Positions 49,087 to 59,525 of a DNA stretch of 64,000 bases are shown one piece after another. The notes under the pieces were generated by a model. It saw nothing but the letters and a program-made list of their open reading frames with translations, did not search any database and had not been told where the DNA came from. Source of the DNA: Ciona savignyi. Lineage: Eukaryota > Chordata > Ascidiacea > Phlebobranchia > Cionidae. The stretch spans positions 393,006 to 457,005 of the forward strand of contig CH003182.1 of NCBI GenBank assembly GCA_000149265.1, in the 5' to 3' direction. Both the position numbers and the translations under genes were made by a program. Position 1 is the first letter of the stretch. Each line of letters opens with the position of its first letter.

Positions 49087-50586
49087 TCCCCCTTTAAAGG
49101 ATATTGAAAATAATAAGGCCAGAAATTTAGGTACTATATCAATAAGAAACAGTAATATAAAGGCATAACACGTCTCCATCCGGAAACCGTTATTCTTAAA
49201 TTCATTGTCAGTGTTCTGTTTTGGAGTGGCGGTCCTCGTGGCGATGCAGGCCTTAATTTCCGCTTTTGCTTTCTCCACGTTCTCGGGAAGACCCGTTACT
49301 TTGAACACTGGCCTTTTTTCGCGACTCGGTGTCACTATGTACGTATGGGTCTGCTTCTGGATTCGTTTAATGGTCGCCCCTTTGAACCCCACCACCAACC
49401 CTACGATTCGGTAAGGGACTCTAGCTTTCACGGTGATGGTTCCGGGTGAACGATTATTGTCGGACGTCGTGCTACTTAGACCGTTTCTTTTCGCGTGCTT
49501 ATTACGAGTTGCGCGAATTTGTGTGAAATGTTCAGCAGCGGATTGCACCTCTCTGCAAGCCATTGCGACGTCCTCCTTTCGGCCGGTAACCACGAACACT
49601 GGCTCCTCTCCACGCACCGGGGTTTTAATGCAAGTGTTCGTCTTCGCCCGGAGCGCTTTAATATTGCATCCTCGTCTTCCAACAATTTCTGCGACATGTT
49701 CCAAGCTCGGTACGGGCACGCATTCCGTCATGATTTGACCTTTCTTGATTTTCGTGACCTTATCATCGGAATGGGTGGAAATCCTTCCTAGGTACGCATC
49801 TGATTCTTCCGGAGTGATCAACGGTTGCAATCGATGCTTCGATTTACAAACAGTTTTAAAGTGACCACGTTTTCCACAAGAAAAACACACTGCGCTTCTA
49901 GCAGGATAACTTGCTCTTTCGTGCGATGACGAGCCGCCACACCATTGGCAGTTATTTGGTTTACGTCGGCATTGATTGCTTCCCCGCGCCACGCTTGTCC
50001 TTGTAGATGCTTTTCTACTGGCGTGTACAGCATCCAACGATTGATTGCGTTCCTCTTTTAAAGTAATTTGTTGTTGCTTCACAACTTCGGTATTTCTAAC
50101 CATGTTTACCGCTCTTTCGAGGGTTAAATCGCCGATCATCTGTAACCGTTTAGATAGTGAATCGTCGCTAATACCCACGACTATTCTATCTCTTAACATT
50201 TCGTCTCTGAGCGTTCCATAGTTGCAGTTTTCCGACATTTTATAGAGTGATGTGATAAAATCATCTATAGGCTCCCCAGCCTGTTGCGAGCGTCGATTAA
50301 ACTTTGCCCTTTCAAAAATTACATTTTGATGCACGTTGAAGTGCGCCGTAAACTTAGTTTTTACGGATTCATACCTTCCTCTTTCCGCTTCCGTTAAATT
50401 AAACGAGCATAGGATGTCTTCCCCCTTATTGCCTAATAAGTACATTAAGGTATTTACTTGTTTGGACTGTGATTCGTCCAACAGTCCCGATGCTTCCCGG
50501 TACCTCTCGAATCTTCGGATCCATGCAGACCATGCTTCTGGAAAACTGAAGTCGAATACTTCCGGTGGAGCTATTTGAAACGACAT
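49072..50586 (-). CDS. Retrotransposon Gag with zinc knuckle fused to two MEX3-like KH domains
   Basis: Single 504-codon ORF from ATG at 50586. Residues 1-175 are a Ty3/gypsy-type Gag ([40 protein letters not shown]). Residues 213-228 are a first knuckle whose expected cysteine before Pro is Tyr (SYPAR). Residues 234-247 are a canonical CCHC knuckle ([14 protein letters not shown]). Residues 257-275 ([16 protein letters not shown]) resemble the start of a protease region and mark the junction. Residues 287-355 form KH1 with loop GRRG at 303-306, and residues 386-452 form KH2 with loop GFKG at 400-403. Both have the wording of animal MEX3 RNA-binding proteins. The last ~35 residues are hydrophobic and run through the polypurine tract into the LTR. 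Capture of a host MEX3 cDNA segment in place of pol is inferred. The product probably binds RNA in particles. Confidence 0.92.
   Translation of the reverse strand: MSFQIAPPEVFDFSFPEAWSAWIRRFERYREASGLLDESQSKQVNTLMYLLGNKGEDILCSFNLTEAERGRYESVKTKFTAHFNVHQNVIFERAKFNRRSQQAGEPIDDFITSLYKMSENCNYGTLRDEMLRDRIVVGISDDSLSKRLQMIGDLTLERAVNMVRNTEVVKQQQITLKEERNQSLDAVHASRKASTRTSVARGSNQCRRKPNNCQWCGGSSSHERASYPARSAVCFSCGKRGHFKTVCKSKHRLQPLITPEESDAYLGRISTHSDDKVTKIKKGQIMTECVPVPSLEHVAEIVGRRGCNIKALRAKTNTCIKTPVRGEEPVFVVTGRKEDVAMACREVQSAAEHFTQIRATRNKHAKRNGLSSTTSDNNRSPGTITVKARVPYRIVGLVVGFKGATIKRIQKQTHTYIVTPSREKRPVFKVTGLPENVEKAKAEIKACIATRTATPKQNTDNEFKNNGFRMETCYAFILLFLIDIVPKFLALLFSISFKGGRSDI
49087..49095 (-). promoter_or_regulatory. 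Polypurine tract
   Basis: AAAGGGGGA on the minus strand, directly next to the 3' LTR; primes plus-strand DNA synthesis in LTR retroelements. Confidence 0.8.
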
Positions 50587-50602
50587 CTCACTTCTGACAC
50601 CA
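50585..50602 (-). promoter_or_regulatory. tRNA primer-binding site
   Basis: TGGTGTCAGAAGTGAG starts immediately after the 5' LTR with the usual TGG. The Gag ATG follows at once, overlapping its 3' edge. The matching tRNA was not identified. Confidence 0.7.
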
Positions 50603-50733
50603 TGTAGTGTTCAACACACGTTAGGTATAATACGTCCTTTATTATAAGTGTGTCGAGATGGAAAGAGCCTGACGAGAGAGATGCCTCTGGCTTATATAGC
50701 CGACATAACATAGAGATCTTAAATATCACTACA
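50603..50733 (-). repeat. 5' LTR
   Basis: 131 bp, TG..CA ends, TATA-like GGCTATATAAGCC and AATAAA, so it can supply both promoter and poly(A) signal despite its small size. Confidence 0.92.
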
Positions 50734-50868
50734 GCAAAAACAAAAACTACATATTCATATAAAATACAAAATGTGGTTAGGGACCCTGTAGCAGTAGCAT
50801 GAATATATGGCATACAACATGTGTTTTACAAATAGTGGTGGTTAAACACGTGGTTGACACTCTCTAGT

Positions 50869-53814
50869 TTATTTTCAAATTTACTTGGCAAACGCTCGGT
50901 AACACTTCTGTGTAAAGTGACATCACAAATGACAAGAAATGCGTTGATCGTATCACAATTACCACTGCTTATTATGTCACAGGAGTTTGTGCAAAATTTA
51001 TATAGTAAGATAATTTCTCGGTAGATATAGAACAATAGGTAACATTATTAACTTTTCCACTATCAACTTTTAAAAATGACTATCAACTTTTCCTTAATTG
51101 ATATGCGTTCACTAGGGTGAAGAGATCCTATAGTGTCCAGGGCGGTTATAAAAGTTGTAAAGTATGAAGTCATATGCTAAAGGTTATTTATAGTCGTTTA
51201 TGGGTTTTGTAACCTGAGTTGCGACCATTTGACTCAAAATGCGAAAATGATGGTCCTGCTGGTCATAGGCTGAAAATATGTCGGTACCTTACCATTTCGG
51301 CTCACGATCAAGGAAGTTCTAAGGGTTAAAGTCGTTTTTATTCACGACTTTTGCAACGGTTTGGTAAGGAAACACGAAAAAAAGTGAGATTTGCCATCTC
51401 ACGACAAAATCCTTCGGTGAAAAGGGTAAGGTTGAACGAGGCAATGGCAGTCAGTTCTGAAAACAACTATTGGTGAGTCCCAAGTGGACTGATGTGTAAA
51501 AACAAAACACGGCAATTTTTACTGAAAGTGACAATGTGCGCGAATGCAAATAACCAGGGCCTCCGCGTTTTTTGACGATCAGTGTGTTGTGTTCTCTTGT
51601 GCAACCGGTACACTTAATATTATGATTGTGGAAAATTCTCACATTAGAAAAGTGTTTCTTAACCCCGATTCATTTGATGTTATGGAAGGCCCGGATGAGT
51701 CCGCTCGCACAGTTTCTTTTGCTATAAGTTAGTGAATACCTTATTACAAATAATCATAAAACACTCCTAATTCACTACCTTTATCTTTGTGTCAAATAAC
51801 CAATTAAATAATGATTTTTTTGGTAAAATTGTGGAAAACTCTATTTTTCGTACGCATGGCTTGAGTCCGCGTATATTTAGGTCAGCTTGGAAATAGTCCA
51901 TGGGTGAGAAAGGCTAAGAACCTCTGGTCTAGCTACATGGTTAACATATTTTAGATATGTTATGAAGTGTACACTGTTATGGTCCGCCATATTACAAAAG
52001 GCCTCATATATGATTTTCCCAACATATGATAGACACTAGGGATTTCTTTTAAACAACGTATGGTACAGTGATATCCCATAGAATATATACTTTGGAAATT
52101 TGGCTTACGCAGCACATCATACTGAAAAAAAACAATAAATTCTTTAGTTAAAAAGTTATATTAAATCGCTTAATACATATGTATTTTCTCGAACAGTGTA
52201 TTTTTCTTGTTAAATACTTTTTATTGTTTCTGAGAGTTTATTGTTTCTAAGAACACTGTGAGGTATTGTATATTATATATATATATATAACGTAAATATT
52301 CAGTGTTAAGACAAGGGTATGGGTGAAAAAAAGTGTAGCAATGTCTCCATCGTATTCCGCCATATTTAATAATTCGACTGTGGCGCGAAGAGATCTGACA
52401 ACCCCTGTTATAATGATCCGTGTGTTTTTTTATTCCCAAGGAAAACAAAAAATAGATTTTGAAGTGTTTGCGCAACCTTACAACTAAAACAAGCTTGCAC
52501 ATTCACCGGCAGGTAGAACGATTAATGTGCAGATCAATCAAGTGTTAACACAAATACGGTCAGATATAGACTATACTAACATAAAATGGAAATTTTTACT
52601 CGTTTAAATGGCTCGATTGAAAGCATTTTATTAGCGCGGTTTGGGTGCCAGATAAGTATTATTGCATTTTCGCATTTTCGAACATACCAGGACCATTAAT
52701 GTTGTTTATAACTTGTTTTGTGCCAAGTATATTTAACAAAAAGAACTAAATAACATCAACTGGTAAAACAAGGAATTGTTTGTATTCCCGGAACTTGATA
52801 TGGTCTCGCATTTGTTTCCTTCACACGATTGTGTTTAACAATAAACACAAAGCGTACGCTAGACAGTTAACGCTATCTTGCGTTGATTAGATTATCATGG
52901 GTGACTGAAAATGTGTAGTGCCTTGTGACATACTTTTTTATCTGGCAAAGAATAAAACTCCTACTTTCCTTTCCACTGCTATAAGTATTATATTGCTTTG
53001 GTTAAAAGCTACAAAATAAAGTGTAGGACAAGTGTGTAACATTCGTTTTTAAATTGTTTTTAAGGAATTCTCACCAATCAGTTGTTAAATTCTTGGGGTT
53101 AATTTTTTTAAAACTTAACTTTATACCACTGGTGAAGATATATGCGCGCTTTTACAGTCTTTTACAGTCGCGCTTTAAAATTTTACTAGAACGACAATCT
53201 TAATAAAATAACCTAATGTGGTTTACTTCTGTTCGATAAGTTGAATGTTTCATTCGTCGTAAAGTAGTACTGTTAGTTACAGGCGTTAATTTAATCAGAG
53301 CATTATATAACTGGTACATATCATTTTATTAAACATTTATTGAAAACGTGCACCTAATGATTTCAGCCTTTTAAAATTTAATAATATTCCGTTGATTTTC
53401 GATTACAAAGCTGTAATCTTTTTGTCTATTCTGTACTGGCAAGTTTTTATTCAGGGAAAAGGTGAATCTGCTTCAAAACAATGTTTTTTCACCTCGGGTT
53501 CGTATTTCCTTAAAATTAAATTATTGGTGACAAATGATATCAAACAATAGACGTCGTCCTTAAGTATCTTGTAGTCAGTGCCATCCACCCATGGAAGAGT
53601 TGTATAAAGCCAGGCATTTACATTTGTTCCACTATTTTAATTAGTTTATTGATTGTATATCATGTGACTCAAGTCATACTATTATTGTGTTGTTTAATCA
53701 GGTCTGCTTTACAGATACCATTAAAACTAGCATTTGAAAGGTGAATCGTATATATAATAAGACAATTTTTAGCAGCTATCTGATTGGTAACAGTACATAA
53801 CATATAATAATTGG
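50869..53814. other. Intergenic region between the nested retroelement and the cyclase-LIM gene
   Basis: It contains a possible WD-like ORF (51544-51732) and a hAT-like right terminus GGCTAAGAACCTCTG near 51923-51937. The partner terminus may be CAGGGCGGTTATAAAAG near 51138, with about 800 bp between. A short (TA)n run lies near 52272-52290. From 52.3 kb to 53.8 kb nothing else was recognised; the promoter of the next gene should lie in its right part. Confidence 0.5.
51544..51732 (+). CDS. Possible fragment with WD40-like wording, unplaced
   Basis: A 62-codon frame contains SAFFDDQCVVFSCATGTLNI and MIVENSHIRKVF, which resembles one WD40 blade (spacing of FDDQ, SCATGTLNI). A possible acceptor AACCAG lies at 51560. 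No upstream exon in phase was found and the frame stops at TAG. It may be a last exon, a gene remnant, or cargo of the hAT-like element around it. Confidence 0.25.
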   Translation: MQITRASAFFDDQCVVFSCATGTLNIMIVENSHIRKVFLNPDSFDVMEGPDESARTVSFAIS

Positions 53815-56800
53815 ATGAACTTTGATGTAACTATGCCTCAACTGCCACCAGAAACTCAGGTATTATATAATATAATAAAAATTTAAACGTTCTTAATGAC
53901 TGTTCATTTTCCTGTTGTTATGTTTGTTTCACGCTAAAACCCAGACAGAAAGAAATAGGTCTGAGCAGTGGAGTGTTAAAAAACGAGAAACGCTGTACTA
54001 TAATGGTATATATTTCAATATTACGGTCCAGACTTGTGTTTTATACAGTAGGAAGTATAATGTGAATTAAGATAGATATTTTGTTTTTTTAATATTATGG
54101 GATGGGATAGGATAATCATGTTTATCCATTAATAGGATAACGAGGCGTTATCACACGGTGTGTGGCCTTTTGTCGGAGATATTGCAGTGTATTTGTAAGT
54201 TGAGACGACCATTGGCTACACAACCATACTTTTAAACGCGAAATTGCGACTTATTTTTTTTTTGCCGAGCCAAGTTTCGAACTCATGATGGGCTCGTCAC
54301 TTGAACCGTTTTTGTATAGTAGTCGGTATATGTATAGGTCGCGTTAACCATTCGGCCACACGACCATACGACTTGGTGCAATATGATTTTTTTTAGATTG
54401 TTCCTACACCCCTAGTGTCAAAGGGAAGGGGACCGAGTGGAGTTGTTACCATTGTTTCTATTAGGATTCAAGGAATGGAAGAAATATGGAACAAATGCAC
54501 GCAAGAAATAATTAAAAGGTACTCTATACTCTTAATAACCAGCTGATAGGAACTGATAGTTTAACATATTCTGTTTAGTTACACGGATGCCAGCGCGTAT
54601 TCCAATCCCTGTCTAACAGGATTTAAATCCTATTTCTGGTTGCTATATTTGAATATTATTTGGTTCTTTAAAGAAAGAGACACATATTTGTTCGTTATTT
54701 TTTTGTTGTCAAACGCTTGACATTGGTGTATTGTTCGTCCAATATCGTAAGAGGGTTTATCGATTTGCATTAAAACTTTGACTTATGTTAACATATATAA
54801 TCTATATGTGCATCAAGGTTTTACTTAGGAGGATTTCCTTTAAATCCAAAATCCTAAAAAAGTGCTATTTTTTATTTACTCAAAGTTACGAAAAGACAAT
54901 TTACTTAAATTTTAAAGAAATAATAGAATAACCCATTTTACTCTTGGAAATCCCTAACACTAATCAAAACAGAATATAAAGATGTTCAATAGAATAAGAA
55001 CCACGTACTTAGTAGCCTAAATACCTAGAAAGATAACACACTCAAATCAATAATCCACTAATCAGTCTACTCCACGCCTTGTATCAACACGATATCAGAC
55101 TTAAATTTGACACTTTAAAAGTTAAAAGCTAATATGGAGAAGATCTAGATGTTGTGAGCATTAATGCTTACCGTTGTGTAATGTGTCATAATGCCTAAAA
55201 CCTTAATTCTTTACAAATGAATACAAGTGACGTTAACCGGGAATTACATTGATTAACATCCAATGCAGTGAGGTAAATGATTACTTTATCGCCTGAAAGT
55301 TGTAACACCGGGTACAATACTTTATAAACTGATTATAAAAAACAACTTCTATATATGGTAACTCCGAGACTCACCAGTTAATGCTTGCAGAAACCAAACT
55401 GTTACAATCGGGTTAAAACTTAGCAATCGTAGATAACATAATAATGGTTGACACAATTTTGACAGTCTCTGGTTATTATATGTAAATCAGTAAAGGGCCA
55501 AGCTTGATCAACTGTTTGTAATCGGTTGAATTAAAATACAAATTATTATTTTCTCGTTATGTCAAGCATGTTAGATGACTATCAAAGAGTGGTGGGAAGA
55601 TGTTGTAAAGACTTTAATGGTTTTGAAATTTCTGCTCTTGAAGATCAATTTCTGATGGTGTTTCAAAATCCATGGGACGCAATCAATTGGTAATGTTTTT
55701 ATTATTTTATTTATGCTTAATTTATCCTACGCGATTCGGTTGCTCTACACAATTCACTATCACTTTTTGTTATTCTAAGTGCATCGTTAAAATGCAACAT
55801 CTGCGAATTGCAGGTACTTTATTCATGACTCATATTCTTTCAGCTGTTTAACCGTGCAAACTGCTCTGGTACAGACAACTTGGTCCAGCGAGATATTATC
55901 GTGTCCATGTTGTATACATATGGAAGATACTCGTAACATTACAGGGAAAAACGGATTGTTCCACGGACCCCGTGCTCAAGTTGGTATTACACGGTTCGTG
56001 CTACCTCAAAACTTTAAACTAAATAAAAACTAGCATTTATTATAAAAATCATTCATTATTTAGATTGATCATTAAGATATTGTGATTACAGGGGTAAAGT
56101 GCGCTCTGACTATGAATATGCAACTGGTATTACAAGATATAGCGGCAATGAACTCAATATAGCAGTTGGAATCGGAAAAACTGCTAAAGGTATGTACCCA
56201 TTAATTATAGATCCTGTTCAACGAACCCCATATTATAAACTGAAAACCTAAAAAGTAGTGTTAAAAGGTTAACGAAGATTCTATCAATAAGTATCGTTTG
56301 TACGTGTTATGAAATAAATCTTTTGATGCCTTGTTTAGGGAAATCATTTTTCTCAAACTTGAGTTATCGGGGGGGGGTAACACAAGGCTTGTGGGCTCAA
56401 ACTAAATGTAAAAAGCGTGGCGACAGTAGCGTACCGCTCGCGTGATTGTAGCTTCAAATTGGCGCGAATCACTATCTAGAAAACCTTCAATGAAATTCTG
56501 TTATTTTCTCAAAAGAACTATATTGTTTGCATAAGAATACATAATGAGCATTTCTTGTTATGTTATTTACCTGAAAATGTATATTCTTATTCTATATTTC
56601 AATCAAAGGAAAAAAGAGCCTTATAATGCGTAGCCTCCCTAAAGCGATTTAAGTACCGGTGTTGGTATTCACAGTAACGAGTCACAAATAAGTTCTGCAG
56701 ACTTTACCGGTGCTTAAAAAACTCCTCCTTATTAATTATAGCCCATTCACATCGTTAATAATTATGGAATATGTCTGTGATTGAGCCGTTGTCAAGCAAA

Positions 56801-59525
56801 CCAGATATTCAGGTTTTTATTCGCTGTCATGATGAAACAATACGGCATAGTAAAGTCCTTAGTAACCAAAATTGCTTCGTTTAGTACATCGGCCGTTTTT
56901 TAGTCACACAAGATAGTTGTTGGTTGTTATTTGATTTGTTAGTAACTTTTTCAGGGGGTCAAGTATTGGTATCAATGGCAGCATGGGCGGAAGTTCAACG
57001 GTCACAACTCAGCCCTTGCGTTCACAACGATACAGGTCGACATAAAGTTGCAACTAGTGATAAAAGGCTTCGCTTAATGGAGGTCAGAAGTGATACACTT
57101 AACCTATGTTCCTTGTGGGGATTTATCTAATGGCTTCTATTGTCATTGCAATAGTTACTCCCAAGCGCATTGTCGGAACGATCAAAGTACTTCGGCACAT
57201 CGTGCAGCAATTGTGGTGATAGAATACGTCCGGATCAAGGTTATATCAAGGTCACATACAACCCAAAGACTTCTTTATTTTTGCTTACATTCTAAACTTG
57301 TATATTTCTAACAGGCTTTGGGTCGACACTGGCATTTAAAACATTTCCGGTAAGTTTTAATATATAGTCAAACGGATAATGGTATGGAAATGAAATTTCT
57401 GTAGCCGAGTTTACCATTGACTCAAACTTTTACGCCACACAGTTGATTTTACAGATCAAGTTTATTTTAAACAAGCATCAGAGTATGGGTTATCCTTGCT
57501 ACAAATGGAAATTTAGTAGAAGGTTATGGTTAATATGTGAGCACTTCAATACTATTACGATGATAAACGCTGGTGCAACAATAGAACAGTGCGCGCGGTC
57601 CATTCCACCCTTAAACGGGATTTTAAATCTCAGCCAAAAAAATGTTTGTTTATCACCATACCCATAGCTGTTTATGCACAACCAATCCATTAGTCCAAGG
57701 GTGTGCAACTAGCCAAATAGCCAAAACAGAAATAACCGGATTAATTTCACAATTGACGAATTGTTTACACTTGTACGGTAGAATTGTGCAAACACCTCTA
57801 TATGGTAACATTAGCTGAAACTCCCTGTTTTTACTATATTATTTATCTTGCTCGAGCGAACGTATGTTAACTAGTGGCACTGTCGTTACGCCACAGGTAA
57901 TAAACGGGACTCCAATCAGTTGCACACGTCAAAGGCACCAATTTACAAAAAATTACTTGAAAAAAATAAACTTTATTTGTGGGTCCCATGTTTATTTAAA
58001 ATCCGAACGTGTCCACGGCTGCAATTTTTTCTTCTCACGGGGCAATAAGCCAATGCCCCGTTTGCACGCCCAATTCACTTGTCGTAGGTTGTTCCTTTAA
58101 CATTCGTATTAAGCGCAGTAATATCCTCTATCCATCAGCACCGTACTAACCAGTAACCAGCATTATTACATGCGAAATTGCGTTCGCTTTGTTTAAATCC
58201 GATCAGTATAATAAAAAGTAGTACAAATTATTGAAAAACACAAATTTCATCTTCTTAGAGGACTGCAGAAAAAAGTAGTGTGCCGATCATAGCATTTACC
58301 GATTGTGACGACATTGCTTGTAATTACACATGCGCGCCAAGTTGATTTAGTACTAGCTGGACCAGTGGTTCTCGATCTTTTTGACCTCGTGGCGCACCCG
58401 AGACCAATTAGGAAACGAACGGGCGCACTTTGCACAGAGAGTCAAAACAATATGCTAAATACTCAAACACTTTAGGAAAAATATGAAAAATTGAAAGTTT
58501 AATTTAAATAATTCACTAAATTTTTCACATAACGAAATTACTGTTTCTTGAGCGCTCTTGCTTTTCGGAAGTTAATGTAGAACTAACGTTACAATGGAAA
58601 AAAACGAACTAGACACTAACCATTTAGTAGTTGATGATCTATGCACACTCTGTCATAAATTTACGAAATGCAAGTGTGGCGCACCTAGGTAATCTCTGTG
58701 GCGCACCATTGCGCCGCGGCGCACAATTTGAGAAGCACTAAGCTAGACACTTGATTAACTTTGTCATTAACGCTTTGTGCTTATCCACTATGATTTATGC
58801 AGATGCTGTCACTGTAATGTACCATTAATGGATTCATACATTGTCAAAGATGGTATGCCTTATTGTTTGGGTAAGTCGTATAGGTAATCATATGTGAACA
58901 TTAAAGTTGAAGTAGATCATAACCAACTCTACGTACACACAGACGACTTTTTTACTTTGCATGCACGAACTTGTCACGGATGTGATACCATAATCACAGG
59001 ATCCTATATTGAAGCTATGGCCAACTACTGGCATCCTGATTGCTTTGTTTGCCAGGTTAGCAGTCTTATTGTCACCAAGAAAAATACATCACCTTTTATA
59101 AACACAGAAAACTTTTAGTCCAAAGATAAAAATCTATATTTCCACAGAAATGTCGACTACCGCCGGAAGGAAACGAAAACATATATGAACTGAATGCCCT
59201 GCCTTTTTGTCTGAAGGTATTTTTTAATGTGTTAAACTTTATTACAAAGTGGTAACCTAAGCAGAATGTGTAATCTAAACCTACGCAATAGTCGCATATG
59301 AGTGTTTGAGAGTCGGAAAGTGTTTTAAAATGACGGGTTGCTATTAGGGCCATGAGACTTATTGGGTACATAATTCCAATATATGTATTGTTCGTTAATA
59401 CGTTTTAATTGTTTTAGTGCTACCACGAAGTGGCGTCGTCTGTCAATAATGCTCGTACCAAATCCCAGAACAAAGTGCTAAAGAACAGCGAAATTACGAA
59501 GCATCACACAGTCATTAAATCGTAG
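53815..59525 (+). CDS. Class III nucleotide-cyclase homology domain fused to two LIM domains
   Basis: Twelve exons: 53815-53859, 54397-54518, 55567-55689, 55844-55993, 56092-56189, 56955-57082, 57155-57250, 57315-57349, 58803-58870, 58943-59055, 59148-59216 and 59418-59525. All phases agree, giving 384 aa. Residues ~25-230 are cyclase-like: GPSGVVTIVSIRIQGMEEIW, EDQFLMVF, CLTVQTALVQTTWSSEIL, ITRYSGNELNIAVGIGKTAK and GGQVLVS. The wording is closest to fungal CYR1-type domains. The first metal-binding Asp position reads Arg (VSIRI for FTDI) and the transition-state Arg after NxA is Gly, so activity is doubtful. LIM1 (239-~287) has CSNC, WHLKHFRCCHC and YCLDD. LIM2 has CHGC, WHPDCFVCQKC and FCLKC. 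LIM domains bind proteins, often on actin; a scaffold role is inferred. Exon 7 joins the parts through the 72-bp intron 57083-57154. The first exon is least certain. Confidence 0.82.
54102..54200 (-). mobile_element. SINE family 1, 3' fragment
   Basis: Tail GGGATAGGATAATCATGTTT, then TGTCGGAGATATTGCAGTG; lies in intron 1 of the cyclase-LIM gene. Confidence 0.65.
54252..54372 (-). mobile_element. SINE family 2 (tRNA-Leu/Ser-like)
   Basis: On the minus strand: GGTCGTGTGGCCGAATGG (box A), ACGAGCCCATCATGAG, box B GAGTTCGAAACTTGG, then an A-rich end. It stops 24 bp before exon 2 of the cyclase-LIM gene. Confidence 0.75.
54670..55473. mobile_element. Diverged copy C of the tandem-unit element
   Basis: Shares GAGACACATATTTGTTCG, GTCAAACGCTTGACA, TTAATGCTTGCAGAAACCAA and an end TTGACAGTCTCTGGT|T with copies A and B. 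It has one degenerate unit. It fills intron 2 of the cyclase-LIM gene almost up to exon 3. Confidence 0.65.
58363..58740. mobile_element. hAT-type MITE, 378 bp
   Basis: Ends CAGTGGTTCTCGATC and, on the other strand, TAGTGCTTCTCAAAT; GTGGCGCACC near both ends. Target duplication AGCTGGAC / AGCTAGAC (58355-58362, 58741-58748) with one mismatch. Lies in intron 8 of the cyclase-LIM gene, between the exons for the two halves of LIM1. Confidence 0.88.

Larger units (their letters stand above)
48956..50733 (-). mobile_element. Non-autonomous LTR retrotransposon with Gag-KH-KH ORF
   Basis: Two 131-bp LTRs (50733-50603 as 5' LTR, 49086-48956 as 3' LTR) are identical except for the outer base of the 3' LTR start. 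The LTR ends are TGTAGTG..CACTACA and it contains GGCTATATAAGCC and AATAAA. A primer-binding site (TGGTGTCAGAAGTG) abuts the 5' LTR and a polypurine tract (AAAGGGGGA) abuts the 3' LTR. A 5-bp target duplication GCAGA/GCAAA flanks it, with one mismatch. No reverse transcriptase, integrase or RNase H is present, so it must borrow these from a related element. The near-identical LTRs and intact ORF indicate a recent insertion. Confidence 0.93.
47374..50868. mobile_element. Element with internal ~335-bp tandem units (copy B), interrupted by an LTR retrotransposon
   Basis: Starts TTATGGGTCCCAATTG..AATTGGGACACATATTG. Units are marked by TGACAGGCATGGCATG-type words near 47455, 47793, 48129 and 48458, spaced 330-338 bp. 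The 3' part, beginning GGACCCATGCGTTTATGC, is cut at 48955 and resumes at 50734, ending TTGACACTCTCTAGT at 50868. Without the insert it would be about 1.7 kb, close to copy A. Confidence 0.8.

Noticed and set aside
49205-49791. Several plus-strand frames opposite the Gag-KH ORF
   Set aside because: They are mirror frames of a real minus-strand coding sequence with higher GC; none has independent domain wording.
57090-57311. Alternative frame with a Cys-rich run across the fusion junction
   Set aside because: It does not continue the cyclase frame and breaks LIM1. The 57155-57250 exon in another frame gives a textbook LIM start (CSNCGDRIRPDQ).
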